The translations under genes were made by a program, and so were the position numbers. The notes beneath the pieces are model-generated. The model was not told the DNA's origin, made no database searches, and saw only the letters and a list, made by a program, of their open reading frames with translations. 64,000 nucleotides of DNA from Lactarius indigo (Eukaryota; Basidiomycota; Agaricomycetes; Russulales; Russulaceae). Of the stretch, positions 44,370-57,800 are shown in pieces. The stretch covers positions 1-64,000 of the forward strand of contig JAFKAC010000035.1 of NCBI GenBank assembly GCA_025766275.1, given 5' to 3'. Position 1 is the stretch's first letter. Every line of letters begins with the position of its first letter.

Positions 44370-44378
44370 TATATATAG
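44370..44378 (+). promoter_or_regulatory. TATA-like box of P450 copy 2
   Basis: TATATATAG about 50 bases before the ATG at 44427, at the same relative place as the TATAAAA of copy 1. Confidence 0.5.
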
Positions 44379-44426
44379 TTCGACTGCGGCCTCTAACTCA
44401 CCCTCGTACACTTTCTATTCCTCACA

Positions 44427-46363
44427 ATGTCTCTCACTGTTCAGGCCATCAACGTGGCCCTCGCCGTCGTCGCTCTTTGGCTTCTCAAAAAAGTCACCGA
44501 GAAGAAGCCCTTAGGTCGCCCAATCCCTGGTCCAAAGGGTTGGCCCATCATCGGAAATCTTCTCGACGTCCCTACCGAACTCGAATACCAAGTCTTTTCC
44601 CGATGGCAGAAGAAATATGGTGCGTCTCGAATGATTGTTCTCAGGTGTAACAACCAACAATTATTGCAGGCGACCTCATTCAGATGACTATTCTCGGTCA
44701 ACCAACCATCATCATTAACTCACCCAAACTTGCCGTCGATATCCTTAACAAAAAGAGTGCTATATACTCGAGTCGGCCCCATCTTACCATGGCCTGTGAC
44801 CTTGTGGGATGGAGGGACATCCTCGTTCTCCTCAAATACACAGACAAGTTCAAAGCCTGTCGTCGCATGCTTCATGCCGTCATCGGGACAAGAGTCAGTG
44901 TTGAGAAATTCCGAGACACATTAGAAGAGGAATCCGCGCTGATGGTTCGCCGCCTTTTGAACGAGCCTCGAAACTTTGTTGGACCGGTCCGCAAGTATGT
45001 CCTCGGGCTTCCTGTGATTGAGTTGATTGTCTAACTGACGGCGATTTAGGGCCGTGGGCGTCATCATCTTACGGATATCTCACGGATACAGACCGACGAC
45101 CGAGGATGACAGTTTGGTTCGGATCGCCGATGAGGCCACGGATCAACTGAATGTGCTTCTTTCTCCTGGTCTCTTCGCTGTCGACTTCTTGCCTATCCTC
45201 CGATACATTCCGGAATGGTTCCCAGGTGGTGGATTCCACAAGATTGCGCGCGAGTGGCGGCATACGCTGTTCGACATGACGGAGAAGTCGTACGAGTTTG
45301 TGCTCGAGCAGATGGTGCGCCTTGACGAACCGTCGCTTAGTCAGCATCTGAATATCCCTACTACACAGGCTAAGGGGACGGCTGTGCCGAACTTTGTGAC
45401 GAACCTAATTGATGGTCGCAAGGTGTCACCAGAAGAGGCGGACGAGATCAAGTGGGCGGCTTCCAGTCTGTACTCTGGCGGTGCCGACACAGTAAGAGAT
45501 TCTCAACTGGCTGGCCGGCACTTTGAACATACGCTTACCATCCGTCTCCTGTAGCCCGTCTCTGCTATGTCCTCCTTCCTCCTCGCCATGACTGCTTACC
45601 CCGAAGTGCAACGCAAATGCCAAGCCGAGCTCGATGCCGTCGTCGGCAATGACCGCCTGCCGACGTTCGCGGATCGTGACCAACTCCCATACATCGCCAC
45701 GATGCTCAAGGAGGTCATCCGATGGGGCCCGACCACCCCACTCGGAGCACCTCACTGCATCGAGCAGGACGACGTACATGATGGGTACCTGATCCCCAAG
45801 GGCTCGATCATCATGGCGAACATCTGGTATGTACTCTACTCGGTGTGGTGCAACGCAAGCGGATTGTTCACGGCTGCACACAGGCACTTCATGCACGACC
45901 CTGAGGTCTACAAGGACCCGATGGTGTTCAATCCGGACCGTCTTGTCGCGCAACCTGGCAAGCCGGCTGAGCCGGATCCGTTCAACTTCGCATTTGGCTA
46001 TGGGCGCCGGTGAGTCTCCCATGCGTATCGTGGCCGTAGTCGTTATCTTATGCACGTGGCACGCCCAATAGTGCATGCCCCGGTGAACAGCTTGCGCAGT
46101 CGATCTTGTTCATCTTTGCGGCCACGGTACTCTCTGTCTTCGACATCAACAAGGTAACGATCAATGGGGTCGTCCAGGAGCCTACGTGTGAGTTCAGCAG
46201 CGGTGTGCTTGTGTACGTCTTCTTCCCTCTCGATGCTTCTGCGGGCGAAAAAGCTTTTGTCTGACGTGTTTCTTTCCGTAGGCGTCCGAAGCCGTTCCTT
46301 AGCGAGCTCAAGCCGCGCTCTGCCAAGGCTGAGGCGCTCATTAAATCGCTCGAGTTGTCATGA
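44427..46363 (+). CDS. Cytochrome P450 copy 2 (intact)
   Basis: Microsomal monooxygenase. Eight exons (44427-44619, 44670-44994, 45050-45314, 45369-45491, 45555-45826, 45884-46009, 46072-46212, 46282-46363) give 508 aa. It has an N-terminal anchor, the hinge RPIPGPKGWPIIGN, SRPHLTM, I-helix SLYSGGADT, ExxR in LKEVIRW, PERF-region FNPDRL and the heme loop FGYGRRACPG with the ligand Cys. The sequence is of the basidiomycete group often labelled O-methylsterigmatocystin-oxidoreductase-like; the substrate cannot be told from sequence. It lies in a tandem array of three, and only this copy has both a start codon and no stop. Confidence 0.93.
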
Positions 46364-46667
46364 GTGTCACGAGGCGCAAGCTAGATTTCGACTTACATTA
46401 TTGTGCATATAGGTTACTTTGTTTTGTACATTCTCTTGGCCTCCAATAGAAGGATATTCTTAATACTCCCTCGTGGCTGGCATCGACATACTTTCTCCAT
46501 CGGACACCTGTTCTTCCGCGAACACACTTACTGATGGCGGGAGTCAGGGTCCTCGACGGCTGACTTGGAGGATAATTACTACCTCGGCCCACCTATCTGA
46601 ATGTGTGAGCCTCAATTTATTTGGTGACAGTGTATTGTCAGTCACGTACCTGAGCAGATATTATCGA

Positions 46668-48610
46668 AAGTCGCGGCCATCGCTCTTTGGCTTCTCAAAA
46701 GATTCACCGAAAAGAAGCCCTTAGGTCGTCCAATCCAAGGTCCAAAGGGTTGGCCGATCATTGGAAATCTTCTTGATGTCCCCACCGAACTCGAATACCA
46801 GGTCTTCTCTCGATGGCAGAAGAAATACGGTGCGTCTTGAATCATGACTGTGCCCTATAGCTAGAGTATAACAACTGACCGATTACTGTAGGAGACCTCA
46901 TTCAAATGACTGTTCTCGGTCAACCAATCGTCATCCTTAACTCTCCACGACTCGCTTCCGAGATGTTTAACAAAAAAAGTGCTATCTATTCAAGTCGGCC
47001 CCATCTTACGATGGCCAGTGATCTTGTGGGGTGGAGGAATACCCTCGTCATCCTCAAATATACAGACAAGTTCAAGGCCTATCGGCCCATGTTCCATGCC
47101 GTCGTCGGTACAAGGGCCAACGTTGAGAGGTTCCGAGATACATTAGAGGAGGAATCCGCGTTGATGATCCGCCGCATGCTGAACGATTCTCAAAATTTTG
47201 ATGGCCCTGTCCGCAAGTACGTTCTCGTGTACTGTTTGGAAATTGCGTTGATTGACCGACTGACGGCAATTAAGGGCCGTTGGCGCCATCATGTTACAGA
47301 TATCCCACGGATACAAACCGAAGGCCGAGGGGGATAGTTTAATTCGCGTCGCCGATGAAGCCACGACTCACCTCAACGTCCTCCTTTCTCCTGGTCTCTT
47401 TGCCGTCGACCTCTTACCTTTCCTCCGCTACATTCCCGAATGGTTCCCAGGTGGCGGTTTCCACAAGACTGCACGCGAGTGGCGGCATACACTCTTCGAT
47501 ATGACAGAGATGTCGTATAAGTTCGTTCTCGAGCAGATGGTATGCCCTAATATCCCGTCGCTGGTCTGAGGTCTAGTTTCTGAATATTCCCGCTTCACAG
47601 GCTAAGGGTACCGCCGTGCCAAACATGGGTACGAACCTGCTCGATGGTCGCAAGGTTTCACCTGAAGAGGAGGAACAGATTAAGTGGGCCGCGTCCAGCC
47701 TGTACGCCGGCGGCGCCGACACGGTAAGAGAATCCCAGCTGGAATCGGCACGCTGACCGCGCGTCTCATCACACTTGCCGTCCCTCCCCTCTAGCCCGTC
47801 TTAGCCATGGCCTCTTTCCTCCTCTCCATGACCGTCTTCCCCGAGGTACAACGCAAGTGTCAAGCCGAGCTCGACGAGGTTGTCGGTAACGACCGCCTGC
47901 CAACGTTCGACGATCGCGACTCGCTCCCGTACCTCTTCGCGACGCTCAAGGAGCCCGTCCGATGGGGTTCGACAACTCCCCTCGGCGCACCTCACTGCAT
48001 CGAGCAAGATGACGTGCAAGATGGGTTCTTCATCCCCAAGGGCTCGACCGTCATTGCGAACATCTGGTGGGCATTCTTTTCCTCATGATTCAGCACGTGC
48101 AAGTTGTTCACGGTTGTACGTAGGCACTTCATGCACGACCCCGAAGTCTACAAGGACCCCATGGACTTTAACCCAGACCGTCTCATCGCGCAACCCGGCA
48201 AGCCCGCCGAGCCCGATCCATTCGATGTCGCATTCGGCTACGGGCGCCGGTGAGTTCTCCGACCCATAATAGTGGCCGTAATCGTAATTTAATAATGCCT
48301 TGCGACCCGCGCACCCAACAGTGCATGCCCAGGTGCGCAGCTCGCGCAGTCCATCATGTTCATCTTCGCCTCCACCGTGCTCTCTGTCTTCGACGTCAAT
48401 AAGGTGACGATTAATGGGGTCGTCCAGGAGCCGAAGTGCGAGTTCACTAGCGGTGTCCTTGTGTAAGTCGACTTCCCCTCTGCGAGCGAGTGAGAACTTT
48501 TGATCTAACCCGAATCTTCTCCTTCTAGACGCCCGAAGCCCTTCCTTTGCGACTTGAAGCCCCGCTCCGCCAAGGCCGAGGCGCTCATCAGATCTCTAGA
48601 GCTTTCTTGA
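46668..48610 (+). pseudogene. Cytochrome P450 copy 3, lacking its 5' end
   Basis: Homology to copies 1 and 2 starts abruptly near 46668 (VAAIALWLLKRFTEKKPLGR), without the first ~10 codons, the ATG or the TATA region. In frame upstream there is a TGA and no Met. From there the eight-exon layout continues to the stop at 48608-48610, with I-helix YAGGADT, ExxR as EPVR, FNPDRL and FGYGRRACPG all kept. It is more diverged than copies 1 and 2 are from each other, so it is the older duplicate. An unseen upstream exon could supply a start; otherwise it is a pseudogene. Confidence 0.75.
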
Positions 48611-49040
48611 TTGTTACAAACTAGAACCCATCCCGACTTCATTATTTATGTCGTGTTTCTTGTTCTGTAAACACCCTCTGCCTCAAATAAGGAGGCTGTG
48701 CTTAATGTAATAATGCCTCGTGACTCGCATCGTGGGCTGAGTGTCAGTTTCTCGGCGCTGACAGCAAGTTGAGCTTTACCCCTTCGCCAGGCGCTGGCAG
48801 CGGTAGTTCAGGTGATAGAGCGTTCAAAGTGTAGCAATGCTTGGCATTTTTACCACATACCCGTCGTTTGCGAATGGACGGACCAACGGTGAACTTCGGG
48901 TCCTCAGCGGCTGAGAACGATAAGGACGATACTACACCCCCCAACCCACCCGTTTGAATGTGCCCAGCTTTAATTATTGTGACAAAAGGTCGCCAACGTG
49001 AAAAAGCAGATTACAGACTACACAGCAAGGCGCGAAAGAT
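48611..49040. other. Intergenic, no feature
   Basis: 430 bases between P450 copy 3 and the minus-strand F-box gene; both are convergent here. Nothing recognised. Confidence 0.5.
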
Positions 49041-49042
49041 GA

Positions 49043-50375
49043 TCAAGTTGAGAGATGGCGGCACGGGCGCTCAGTCATGAAGCACGTAAGTAAACTGCAC
49101 GGCAAGGCACAACGGCGCTCGCCCTGGATGACAAGAGACTTGGCACACCATTGCCCCACTCGGACGTTAGGTTGCTCCCTCAGATTTTCTTTCGATCGAG
49201 CAGCACGGTAATATCGAAGCGTCGAAGCGCCGCAACGTCGCCTCCGACTTGTGGAGCTCAATATCATAGAAGGATACCCAGGGCCAGGCCAGAGGTATGG
49301 ACAGTCCAGGCAATCGATATGCAGCACGACGAGGGCAGAGAGCTCCGCCGCGAAGCGGGTCCAGATGTGTTCTCAGCAGGCGGGTCTGGGTCTCTATTTC
49401 TCTCCCCCAGAGAAGAGGTGATGTGTGTGTTGGTGCCGTTGACAGCGCGCACGCGAGGAACTCGAGATACGTGAGAGTGGCGGAGTGCCGCAAGACGAAA
49501 GGTTCGGCGCCAACAGACGTTTCGAAAATCAAGTCGCGCAGGGAGAGCGCGTAGAGGTGGATAAAGTGCAGCGTAGAGAGGGACAACCCGGATGAGGCGT
49601 CGACGAGCGTGCCACAGTGCAAGGTGAGCTCCGTGAGGGAGTGGTCATCGGCACGGGACCATACGGGGGAACGTCTCTGGGACAGGGGCGCGATCGGTGA
49701 ACACGGACAGCTGGAGGTGCTGCACGGATCGTGAGGAAGGTCTGGAATGAGGGCGATTCGAGGGGGGGTGGTCCGAAATACGCAGGTTGCGCAGGGAGAG
49801 AGATGTCAGGTTGGGTGGCGCACGGACGCCGAAGCCGGCGGTGAGAGCGCCGATGATGGATGCCAGGGGAGCGAGGCGATCACTACCGTCGGAATCAAGA
49901 TCATTATCGTAGATTGGGCAGAACGTCAAATTATTAATAATCACGAGCCGGGGCAACTGGCAAACGCGAGAAAACGAATTGACCTGTTCGTGAATGGTGT
50001 TAGTTTTGACTGACGTGACCGGCCATCGGGGCAGGTGCATAGAGCCTGAGACAAGTCATGATCTAATTTATGGGATGAGAAGGGAGAGGACGCACTATAC
50101 TTTAGCGTCATTCCCTTCTCATCGGCACCTGTGTCATTAAAAGAGACCTCTCTGACATGTGCCGTGATATCTGGATATCGAAGAGCCGTCCTAGATCTCA
50201 CAACACTTCCTCTGGTGGTAATCTCAGAAAGGACGCGGAATGCAATGGGCGAAGGAAGTGCGGCCGTCGGTCCGGAGTCCCCGAATGTGCCATAGTCCTG
50301 GAAGTCCATCGACCTCAAGAATGGCTGTCAGAGTCTCGAGAGGGAGGCGGATAGTCACCCCGCTGGCTGCCAGTG
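49043..50375 (-). pseudogene. F-box/LRR-like protein, likely frameshifted
   Basis: On the minus strand an F-box-like start (IRLPLETLTAILEV, about 50345-50305) is followed in another frame by DFQDYGTFGDSGPTAALPSP, IAFRVLSEIT and DITAHVREVSFNDTGA. Leucine-rich stretches come next (CQLPRLVIINNLTFC, PPNLTSLSLRNLRI, FIHLYALSLRDLIFE). The layout, one F-box then irregular LRRs, is that of substrate adaptors of SCF ubiquitin ligases, a large family in mushrooms. The frame break at about 50308 fits one extra G (GATGGACTT for GATGACTT). At least one intron is needed near 50050. Without a corrected start the protein would lose its F-box. Confidence 0.6.
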
Positions 50376-50708
50376 TCACTGTATGACAGTAGGGGGAAGC
50401 TGAGATGATGTTATAAATGCGTTTAAATTAAGGGAGTCGTACGTGAGTCAAATACCAAGCAAAACAAAATATGCGGCGTTCATCGACAGAACAAAATCAT
50501 GATCCAACGTTGACAGAAAAGTAAATAACGAGGTAAAATAATCAGTAAAAAAAGGAATACATAGCACTTGACAAAACATCTCCGCCAATACCTTAGCCCG
50601 TGTTCACCTGTGCGTTATCGCCGCTGGCGCCCATGACGACGTGCCGCATCTCGCGCGCAGCGTCGTACACCTTGTCGCATACGTCGCCGAGTGCTGTAAA
50701 GCGGACCA

Positions 50709-53688
50709 TCACGGCAGCCCGTCGCCCTCATCTAGCATGACGCTCTGTAGTGGGCGGACCCATCTTCTGAGCGACAACGAACTGGTAACGACGCTGACCG
50801 AGCTGAACGCCATCATCGCGCCCGCCATCATCGGATGCAGGTGCAGGCCGAACGGAAGGAACAGGCCCATTGCGAGCGGGATGCCAAGCACATTGTACAC
50901 GCACGCCCACATCAAGTTCCGCCGGATCGTGCCGAAGATCGCACGCGAGAGGTCAAGTGCCGCCACCATATCCAGCAAGTCCGACCGCATGAGCACGATG
51001 TCCGCGGCTTCGATCGCCACAGATGTCCCCGAAGACAACGCGATGCCGACAGTCGCCACCGCGAGCGCAGGCGAGTCATTGATCCCGTCTCCTACCTGCA
51101 ATTCCGTATCGTTAGCGCGTCCATTGCGGGGAGCGAGACGACACGCACCATCGCTACGCCCCCGCCGTCCTTCTCCATCAGCTCCGCAACAACAGCCGCT
51201 TTGTCCTTCGGACTCATGCCCGCCCACACGCCTTCGGGCGCAATCCCGACCTGGCGGGCGACGACGAGCGCGGTCTCGCGCCCGTCGCCCGTCATCAGGT
51301 TCACCTCGATGCCCATATCCTGCAATGCACGGATCGCCCGCGCCGACGAGCGCCTTGGCGCGTCTGCCAAAGATAGAGCGAGCACAGCCGACATGTTCGA
51401 TACAGATGAGGCGATCGCGACATAGATCAGCGTGCGACCCTTCCGTGCCTCGTGCGCCTCAAAATCAGCAAGGCGCGCGGGTAAGCGGTCGCCTACGTCT
51501 GCCTGCGTGACGAAACGAGCTGAGCCGACCCACACGGTATACTTCCGCTGAGTCGCGACGGTGACGGTCGCGCGCACGCCTTGGCCAGTGATGCTCTCGA
51601 ACGCTTCGACGGATGCATCTGGTGCGTTGGCTGGTAGAACATTCTTGCCCCAGATCGTGACCGCCTTGGCGAGTGGGTGCTCGGAGCAGGCTTCTGTGGC
51701 ACAAAGCATGGCGATAACCGCAGCACGGGTCGTGATTTCGTCGGCCGCCATGGTCGTTTGAAGCGCCTCACCGTCTACTTCTGCAGCATCGTGGGTCTGC
51801 GTCCCGCTAAGCTCACTGGCCGGCGCCCAAGCAACGCTCGCTACCGTGAGCCTGCCCTCCGTCACCGTGCCTGTCTTGTCCAACACGACGCGTCTCAGGC
51901 TAAGACTCGCCTCGAGCGCACGTCCACCCTTGATGAGGATCCCGTTCTTCGCCCCAACACCCGTACCGACCATGATCGCCGTGGGTGTGCTCAGACCGAG
52001 TGCGCATGGGCACGCGACGATGACGACGGAAATGCAGAGCTGGAGACAGACCGCAACCTTGCCGTGATGACGGAACATGTCGGGGAGTTGCGCTTCCGTG
52101 AGCACGTTCGACAGGAGTATCCAACCGAGGAAAGTGGCCGCCGCGAGGGAGATGACAACAGGGACGAAATAACCTGCGATGCGGTCGGCGAAGGCCTGGA
52201 TCGATGCTTTGGACGTCTGGGCATCCTCGACGAGCTTAATGATCTGTGCGAGCGCGGTGTCTTTCCCCGCTTGTGTGACAACCATGTCGAACGCGCCGAG
52301 GCCGTTGACCGTCCCACCGATAACGGCGTCGCCAACTTGCTTGAGGACAGGGATGGGTTCACCCGTGATGGCACTCTCGTCGACGCTCGAAGCGCCCCGC
52401 ACAACCGTCCCATCTGCTGGAACCTTGTCGCCCGGCACGACCTTGACCGTATCCCCAATCTGCAAAAGCTCGGTCCGGATCTTCTTCGTGCGAGCGGCAT
52501 CCGTGTAAATTGTTGCCATGGAAGGTACGAGTTCCATCAAATCAGTCAGCGCCGCACTGGTCTTGCCTTTGGCCGAGTTCTCCAGATAACGACCGAGGGA
52601 TACGAACATGATCAGCATGGTGCTGGTATCGAAGAAGACAGACGGGGGTACGTCGGGGTCCGGGTCGAACATGGCTACGACGAGTGTGAAGAGGGAGTAA
52701 AGATATGCCGCGGAAGTGCCTAGCATTACAAGTACGTCCATGGTTGCTGTATTGTGCATGAGAGCCTTGTACGCATTCAGATAAAACTTCTGGCCGACCC
52801 AGAACTGTGCTGGCGTGGTGATGATGGCGGCGAGTAGATCGCCAAGAGGTACGCCACGAATGATGTTAAAGCTGAAAATAGGAAGCAAGACGGGGATATA
52901 GGGTACGACCATGGTGATAAAGAAGACAGGAAGGGCAAAGGCGACGCTCCATTGAAACCGAATTTTCCATTCTCGGATTTCTTTAGTGCGAGTCAGTGAG
53001 CGTAGCTGAATGGCGCCTTGCTGGTCGGAGAGCGTGGCATCGAACCCAAGCTCTTCAATCCGTTCTACCATCTCACGCGGGCCGACGACCCCGCGATCAA
53101 ACACGACCTTGGCGGTTTCTGTCGCGAGGGCCACCGCAACGCCGTTAACGCCGGGCATTTTTCCAAGCTCATTCTCGACGATAGACGTGCAGGAAGAACA
53201 CGTCATTCCATAGATATGCAAAGTAATTTCGTCAGAACGTGTTGGCGGGATGAGCGTAGCGTCGAAACCAATGTCCGATATTTCCTGGATGAGGATGGCA
53301 GGGTCAGTCACATACTGACAATATGGCACGATGACCGGACCTACGCTAATGACCCTCTCAACATCCCATTGTTGGGGATTGAACTCGACTACCCCACGTT
53401 CGGCCAGAAGAGCGACCTTCACGGAACATATTCCGGGCTGTGATCTGAGCGTCCTCTCGATAGACTTTGGACAAACACAATCGAACGCAGCTGGAAGAGG
53501 AGTACGTAAAAGCTTACCTCGACGCAGGAGCCGCAGGTCATACCCTCTATTCGCAACTCGCATCTCGCTGTCTCTCCAGGGGTATTGCCCAGTGGCTCGT
53601 TTTGCTCGAGTGGGAGCTCAACCCTGCCAGAGCCGCAAGAGAGAACACCCTCGTACCAAAATTTGGAGGGAGAGGAAAGAGCTTTCAT
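50709..53688 (-). CDS. CCC2: Copper-transporting P1B-type ATPase
   Basis: Pumps Cu(I) across Golgi-type membranes to load secreted copper enzymes. Three exons (53518-53688, 51149-53464, 50709-51095) give 957 aa. Two N-terminal metal-binding domains carry GMTCGSC and GMTCSSC. The membrane part holds the CPC motif ([20 protein letters not shown]). Also present: the TGE loop ([10 protein letters not shown]), the phosphorylated Asp in DKTGTVTEG, the HP motif in [17 protein letters not shown] and the [10 protein letters not shown] hinge. The start at 53688 ([11 protein letters not shown]) is the first Met in frame and uncertain. After the stop, a frame reading VCDKVYDAAREMRHVVMG down to 50593 looks like the usual tail, so the last codons may involve another intron or a frameshift. 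An NLR follows in the same orientation. Confidence 0.93.
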
Positions 53689-54740
53689 GCAGACCTATCT
53701 TCTGTGGATGCGATCGAACCAAAAGCGAGTCTGGCGTGGGTGTTATATAGTATGATAGAGAAGGATGGTTATGGGACTGCCAGAAGAGTGTGTTGGAGTC
53801 CGCGCAGGGGACGGAGATGCGTGGTCACTTGCGAGAGGGGGGTCGTGTGTTCGAGGTGCCATTCCCTGGGGCATTGTTTCCGCGAGGCCAAACACGCAGC
53901 AGCCGAGTACCTACCCAGCAGGTAAAGTAGAAAAGCGAAGGGCAGAGTGTCGCTCACGTGATCAACTCGCGTCGTCTTAATCGGGTTCTCGACCCCCGCC
54001 AAACACAGCAAGCCCCACGACGTCCCCGCGAATCCTCGGGCAGTCTAATGTCGTGACCCTCCCACGCGAATCTCTCCGGATCTGAATTTATTCAAGCTCC
54101 ACTCAAATATTTCCTGGCTAGAAAGGCCGCGGTGCTTGTACTCAAGCTCGAGAGATTTTCCGTCCAGTAAGTAATGAGCGTAGGTCGGAAGATGTATGCC
54201 CATCTAGGACTCTGTAGTTCAGGGACAGGGGATAACATCCTAGCACCTTCTCAACGTTGACCTCGATGTGAGACAGCGCTACGCTATATCTGGCGTTAGA
54301 TGTACTGCACTGTGAAGACTGCCTTCCGCTGCGTCATCAAAGTTCCGCATCGTCCACGAATTCCGTTCCAGTTGCTGTCGTATGGTGCACACCCGAACCG
54401 GTCTGGTTTCCCAGGGTTTATTTTCAAGAACTGCGACTGCACTGCGCTTGGCACTGCGCTGTCCTCTAAGAACCGAGCGCACTCTTTCTCGTGTTATACA
54501 ACCTGAAGACCACTTTCGGCACGAGGCGTCAATCAACTGGGTCGAATAAACTCGCCAGGAATGGACGTTTGGTCTTTCCGTACTGTATATGTTCCGTCAT
54601 GCAAGCTGCAGGCTTCAACATCTACTAGGCTACAGGGAATGTCGTGATGACCTCCCAACCGCATGCCGTCGCTCTGCTTAAATGTCCCTTGTATCGTTGG
54701 TCATTCGCTCCCCATTGTCGGTATGTGGCGACAACTCAAA
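53689..54740. other. Intergenic between ATPase and NLR C
   Basis: About 1 kb upstream of the ATPase and downstream of NLR C. No gene supported. Confidence 0.5.
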
Positions 54741-54764
54741 ACATAGTAATATGTACTACATTCC

Positions 54765-54859
54765 AAGCGTGCCTATATGAATACGGGCAGAAGGGGTCGC
54801 CCATACTATCACGGTGACTTGACATATCGTTGTAAAGTGACCTATAAAACTCTATCTAT
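54765..54859 (-). repeat. Duplicated 3' flank of NLR C (matches 61505-61625)
   Basis: ACATTCCAAGCGTGCCTATA, TGAATACGGGCAGAA and CTATCACGGTGACTTGACAT occur here and at 61512-61590. This shows that the duplication of the NLRs includes their downstream flank. The second copy has a short internal repeat (ACTTGACATATG). Confidence 0.85.
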
Positions 54860-57800
54860 TTACCCACCATGCTCCGTCAACATCTGTACGATCGCGTTCT
54901 TTCCCTTTCCTGATGCCACCTCCAATGGCGTCCTTCCTTCCTTGTCCTTGGCACCCGCACTCGCGCCACGGTCGAGCAGCAAGCGCACGGTCTCCGTACG
55001 GCCTTCTGATGACGCTACGTGCAAAGGAGTTCTTCCATAGTTGTCGTCGGCATTTGCGGTCGCGCCATGGTCGAGCATCAGGCGCACGGTCTCTGTTTCG
55101 CCCCAGTATGACGCTACGTGCAAAGGAGTCCGCCCACCCACGTCCTTGGCATTTGAGTTCGCGCCATGATCAAGCAATACACGCGCAATCTCGGGTATCA
55201 CTGTAGATAATGACAGATGTAATGGCGTCGAGTAGTCTCCACTCTGGGCGTTGACTTCCGCCCCATGTTGGAGTAATAGCCTCATGGCTTCCACGTGACC
55301 ATGGAACGATGCAGAGTGCAATGGTGTATCGCCTAAGTTGTTTGCAACGTTGATGCGTACGCCGCGTCCTAGTAGCATCCGAACAATCTCCAGGTGGCCG
55401 TGCGCTACGGCCACATTAACTGGAGTCCAATGATTAGATTGTTGTGAATCCGGATCTGCGCCATGTTCGAGTAACCACCGCGCGACGTCGACAAGTCCAT
55501 CCGCCGATGCAAGCATCAGTGGAGTTCGGTTTTCATTGGAAAGATCAATATCCACGACTGCGCCATGCTGATGTAATAGCTCAGCCACGTCAAAGTGTCT
55601 GTTGCACAATGCCGCCACTAGTGGGCTGCAATTACGACCACCCCTCGCATTTACTTGCTCAGGATGCTCGACAATGATGTGCGCTGCGAGGTCATGAAAC
55701 CCGCACAACGAAGCATAATACAATGGAGATCCATGACCGGGACTTTTGAGGGGATACCGATTCCCCAGCGGGCGATCGTCGATGTCGTGCAACTCGAGCC
55801 ACGCGGAAAAATGGGGTTTGGTCGAGTCAAAAAGACGTCGCATGCCATCTTCTATGTGTGAAGACACCGTTCCGAACTGCGCATGCTCCACCCAATACCA
55901 ACTCGCATATGTCGCCAATGGGAACCTATCTTCGACTTGTTTATTGTCGACGCTGCCGTCCAACTGGAGTAAAATACCCAAGCAAGCCTGGCTGAGAGTC
56001 GCGTGTGCAGGTTCGGGAGTGACATGAAAGTACGAGGCGTCTCCTCTAGAGGCGAGAAGGCGATCGGAAGTCAAGAATTCCTTGACCGAAAAATGCGAAA
56101 ACTGAATGGCCCGGTAATAACCATTGTCGACTTCGGTGATCAAGCTTGAGCATGTAGATAGCACGGCCCGTTGTCGATCCTCCCACCGCCAATCCTCCTT
56201 CAGCTTCGGTGTCGCTCCTTTGGCCTCGTCATAGTCAAGCGCGAGTATCTCTGCGAGCTCCTCGATACGCAGCGGCCGAACGGCCGCAGTGAGACATTGC
56301 AACAGACGTAGAGCATGGTCTCGATTGGCCAACCCGATCTCCTTTAATACCCGCTCATATGTCTCGTCCAATGATTTCGGCAATTCATTAAGCGTTCGCC
56401 TGATGCTCTGCGGAAGGCAATGTTGCAACACTTCCAGTTGACAAAATACCCATCGGAACCTGTCAATTACTCAGTGACCGTGCTCAAAATCCTAGAGTAC
56501 GCTTACATTCCGTCGGCTCTATCCGCCAGCGTCTCAATAACCAGCTCCTTGTCCTTGTCCCTCCATCTCCTCATCGCCGTATCCGATTCCGCGTAGACTA
56601 CAGATCGGATATAGTCTTCAATATCCTTCTTTTGTCCACTTTCCTCGTGAATCGAGACCGGCTGAAATGCTAGGGGCTCGAGTGCGGCGGAGATGTCGAC
56701 CTCTGGACGGCTGGTGATACATATATGAAGATTGGAAAGCTGGAGGCCGACGAGGTCCTTTACGAGGTCGAGGACTTGTTTGCGGGAGGATGGGATTCCA
56801 GATGTATTGGGGCATTCATCTAGCGCGTCCAAGATAATGTAGATTGGGCCTTGGGGGGGTAACGCGAGCATCTCTTTAAGACACGCAACCAGCACACTGG
56901 TGCTGGGCTTACGTGCGCCGTCGCCGTGTTTCCTATAAATTTGGGAGAGTATATCGCAACAACTGTCGGAACAAGCAGAGAGCTGTGTAAGAAGCGAAGG
57001 AAGCAAGTTGTGAAGGTTTTGTTTGTCGGTGTCCCGGAAATCAAAATAGAAGTACGCCATCGAGGCTAATCCAGCCTCCCACAACGCTGTGATTTCTTGG
57101 ATGATGGCGGAGCTATTTGGTGATGTAAGTTCGGCGAATCTGACAACAAATTGGTGACAAACCAAAGGATACTCTTCCCTGAGCCCGCTACAATCATCAG
57201 ACGCGATCAAGGTCTGAGAGAACGTAAATGGACAGAAGGGCGCACGTTTGCCGTGGATCCACAACAGGGATGTAGTCGACTTGGATTTCCATTCCAAGAA
57301 TAGACTTCCCTGGAAGAACCATGTCGCCGTGCCTTCATGTTGAGCAGTGCACGCGAGATTTTGGTTGGTGGACGGGTCCGGCGGAGACAGCCACACTCGG
57401 TGATCCTTCCGTACCCGGCTTCCTAAAGCGGCATTTCAGTCCGGTAACTAAGAGAAGCGAGGCTAAAGAGTCACGAACGGTTTTCTTGGTCGATCTTGTT
57501 TGCCGTCTGTTGCAATAGAGCCTTCGTTTCCTTGCCGTCTAGACGTATATGAGTTTACGATGGCGTTTGTGATAGCTGAAGTGCCGAGCGTACCTTCAAT
57601 AGCCACGTTGACTTGGTCGCCCACGATTCCGACTCCATCCTTGACATTGTGTGCGACTTTCAGGACTTGCACAATCGCCATCTGGGCCTCTTGCTGCGTC
57701 AACTTATCCAGCCTGGCCAGCGCGTCTTCCACATCCTTCCTTCCAATCAATTTCTTCAAATATTTCTCTGAATATCTATCAGCGAGAAGCAATATATTAT

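Noticed and set aside
51677..52723. 348-codon plus-strand ORF
   Set aside because: Antisense shadow of the Cu-ATPase catalytic region.
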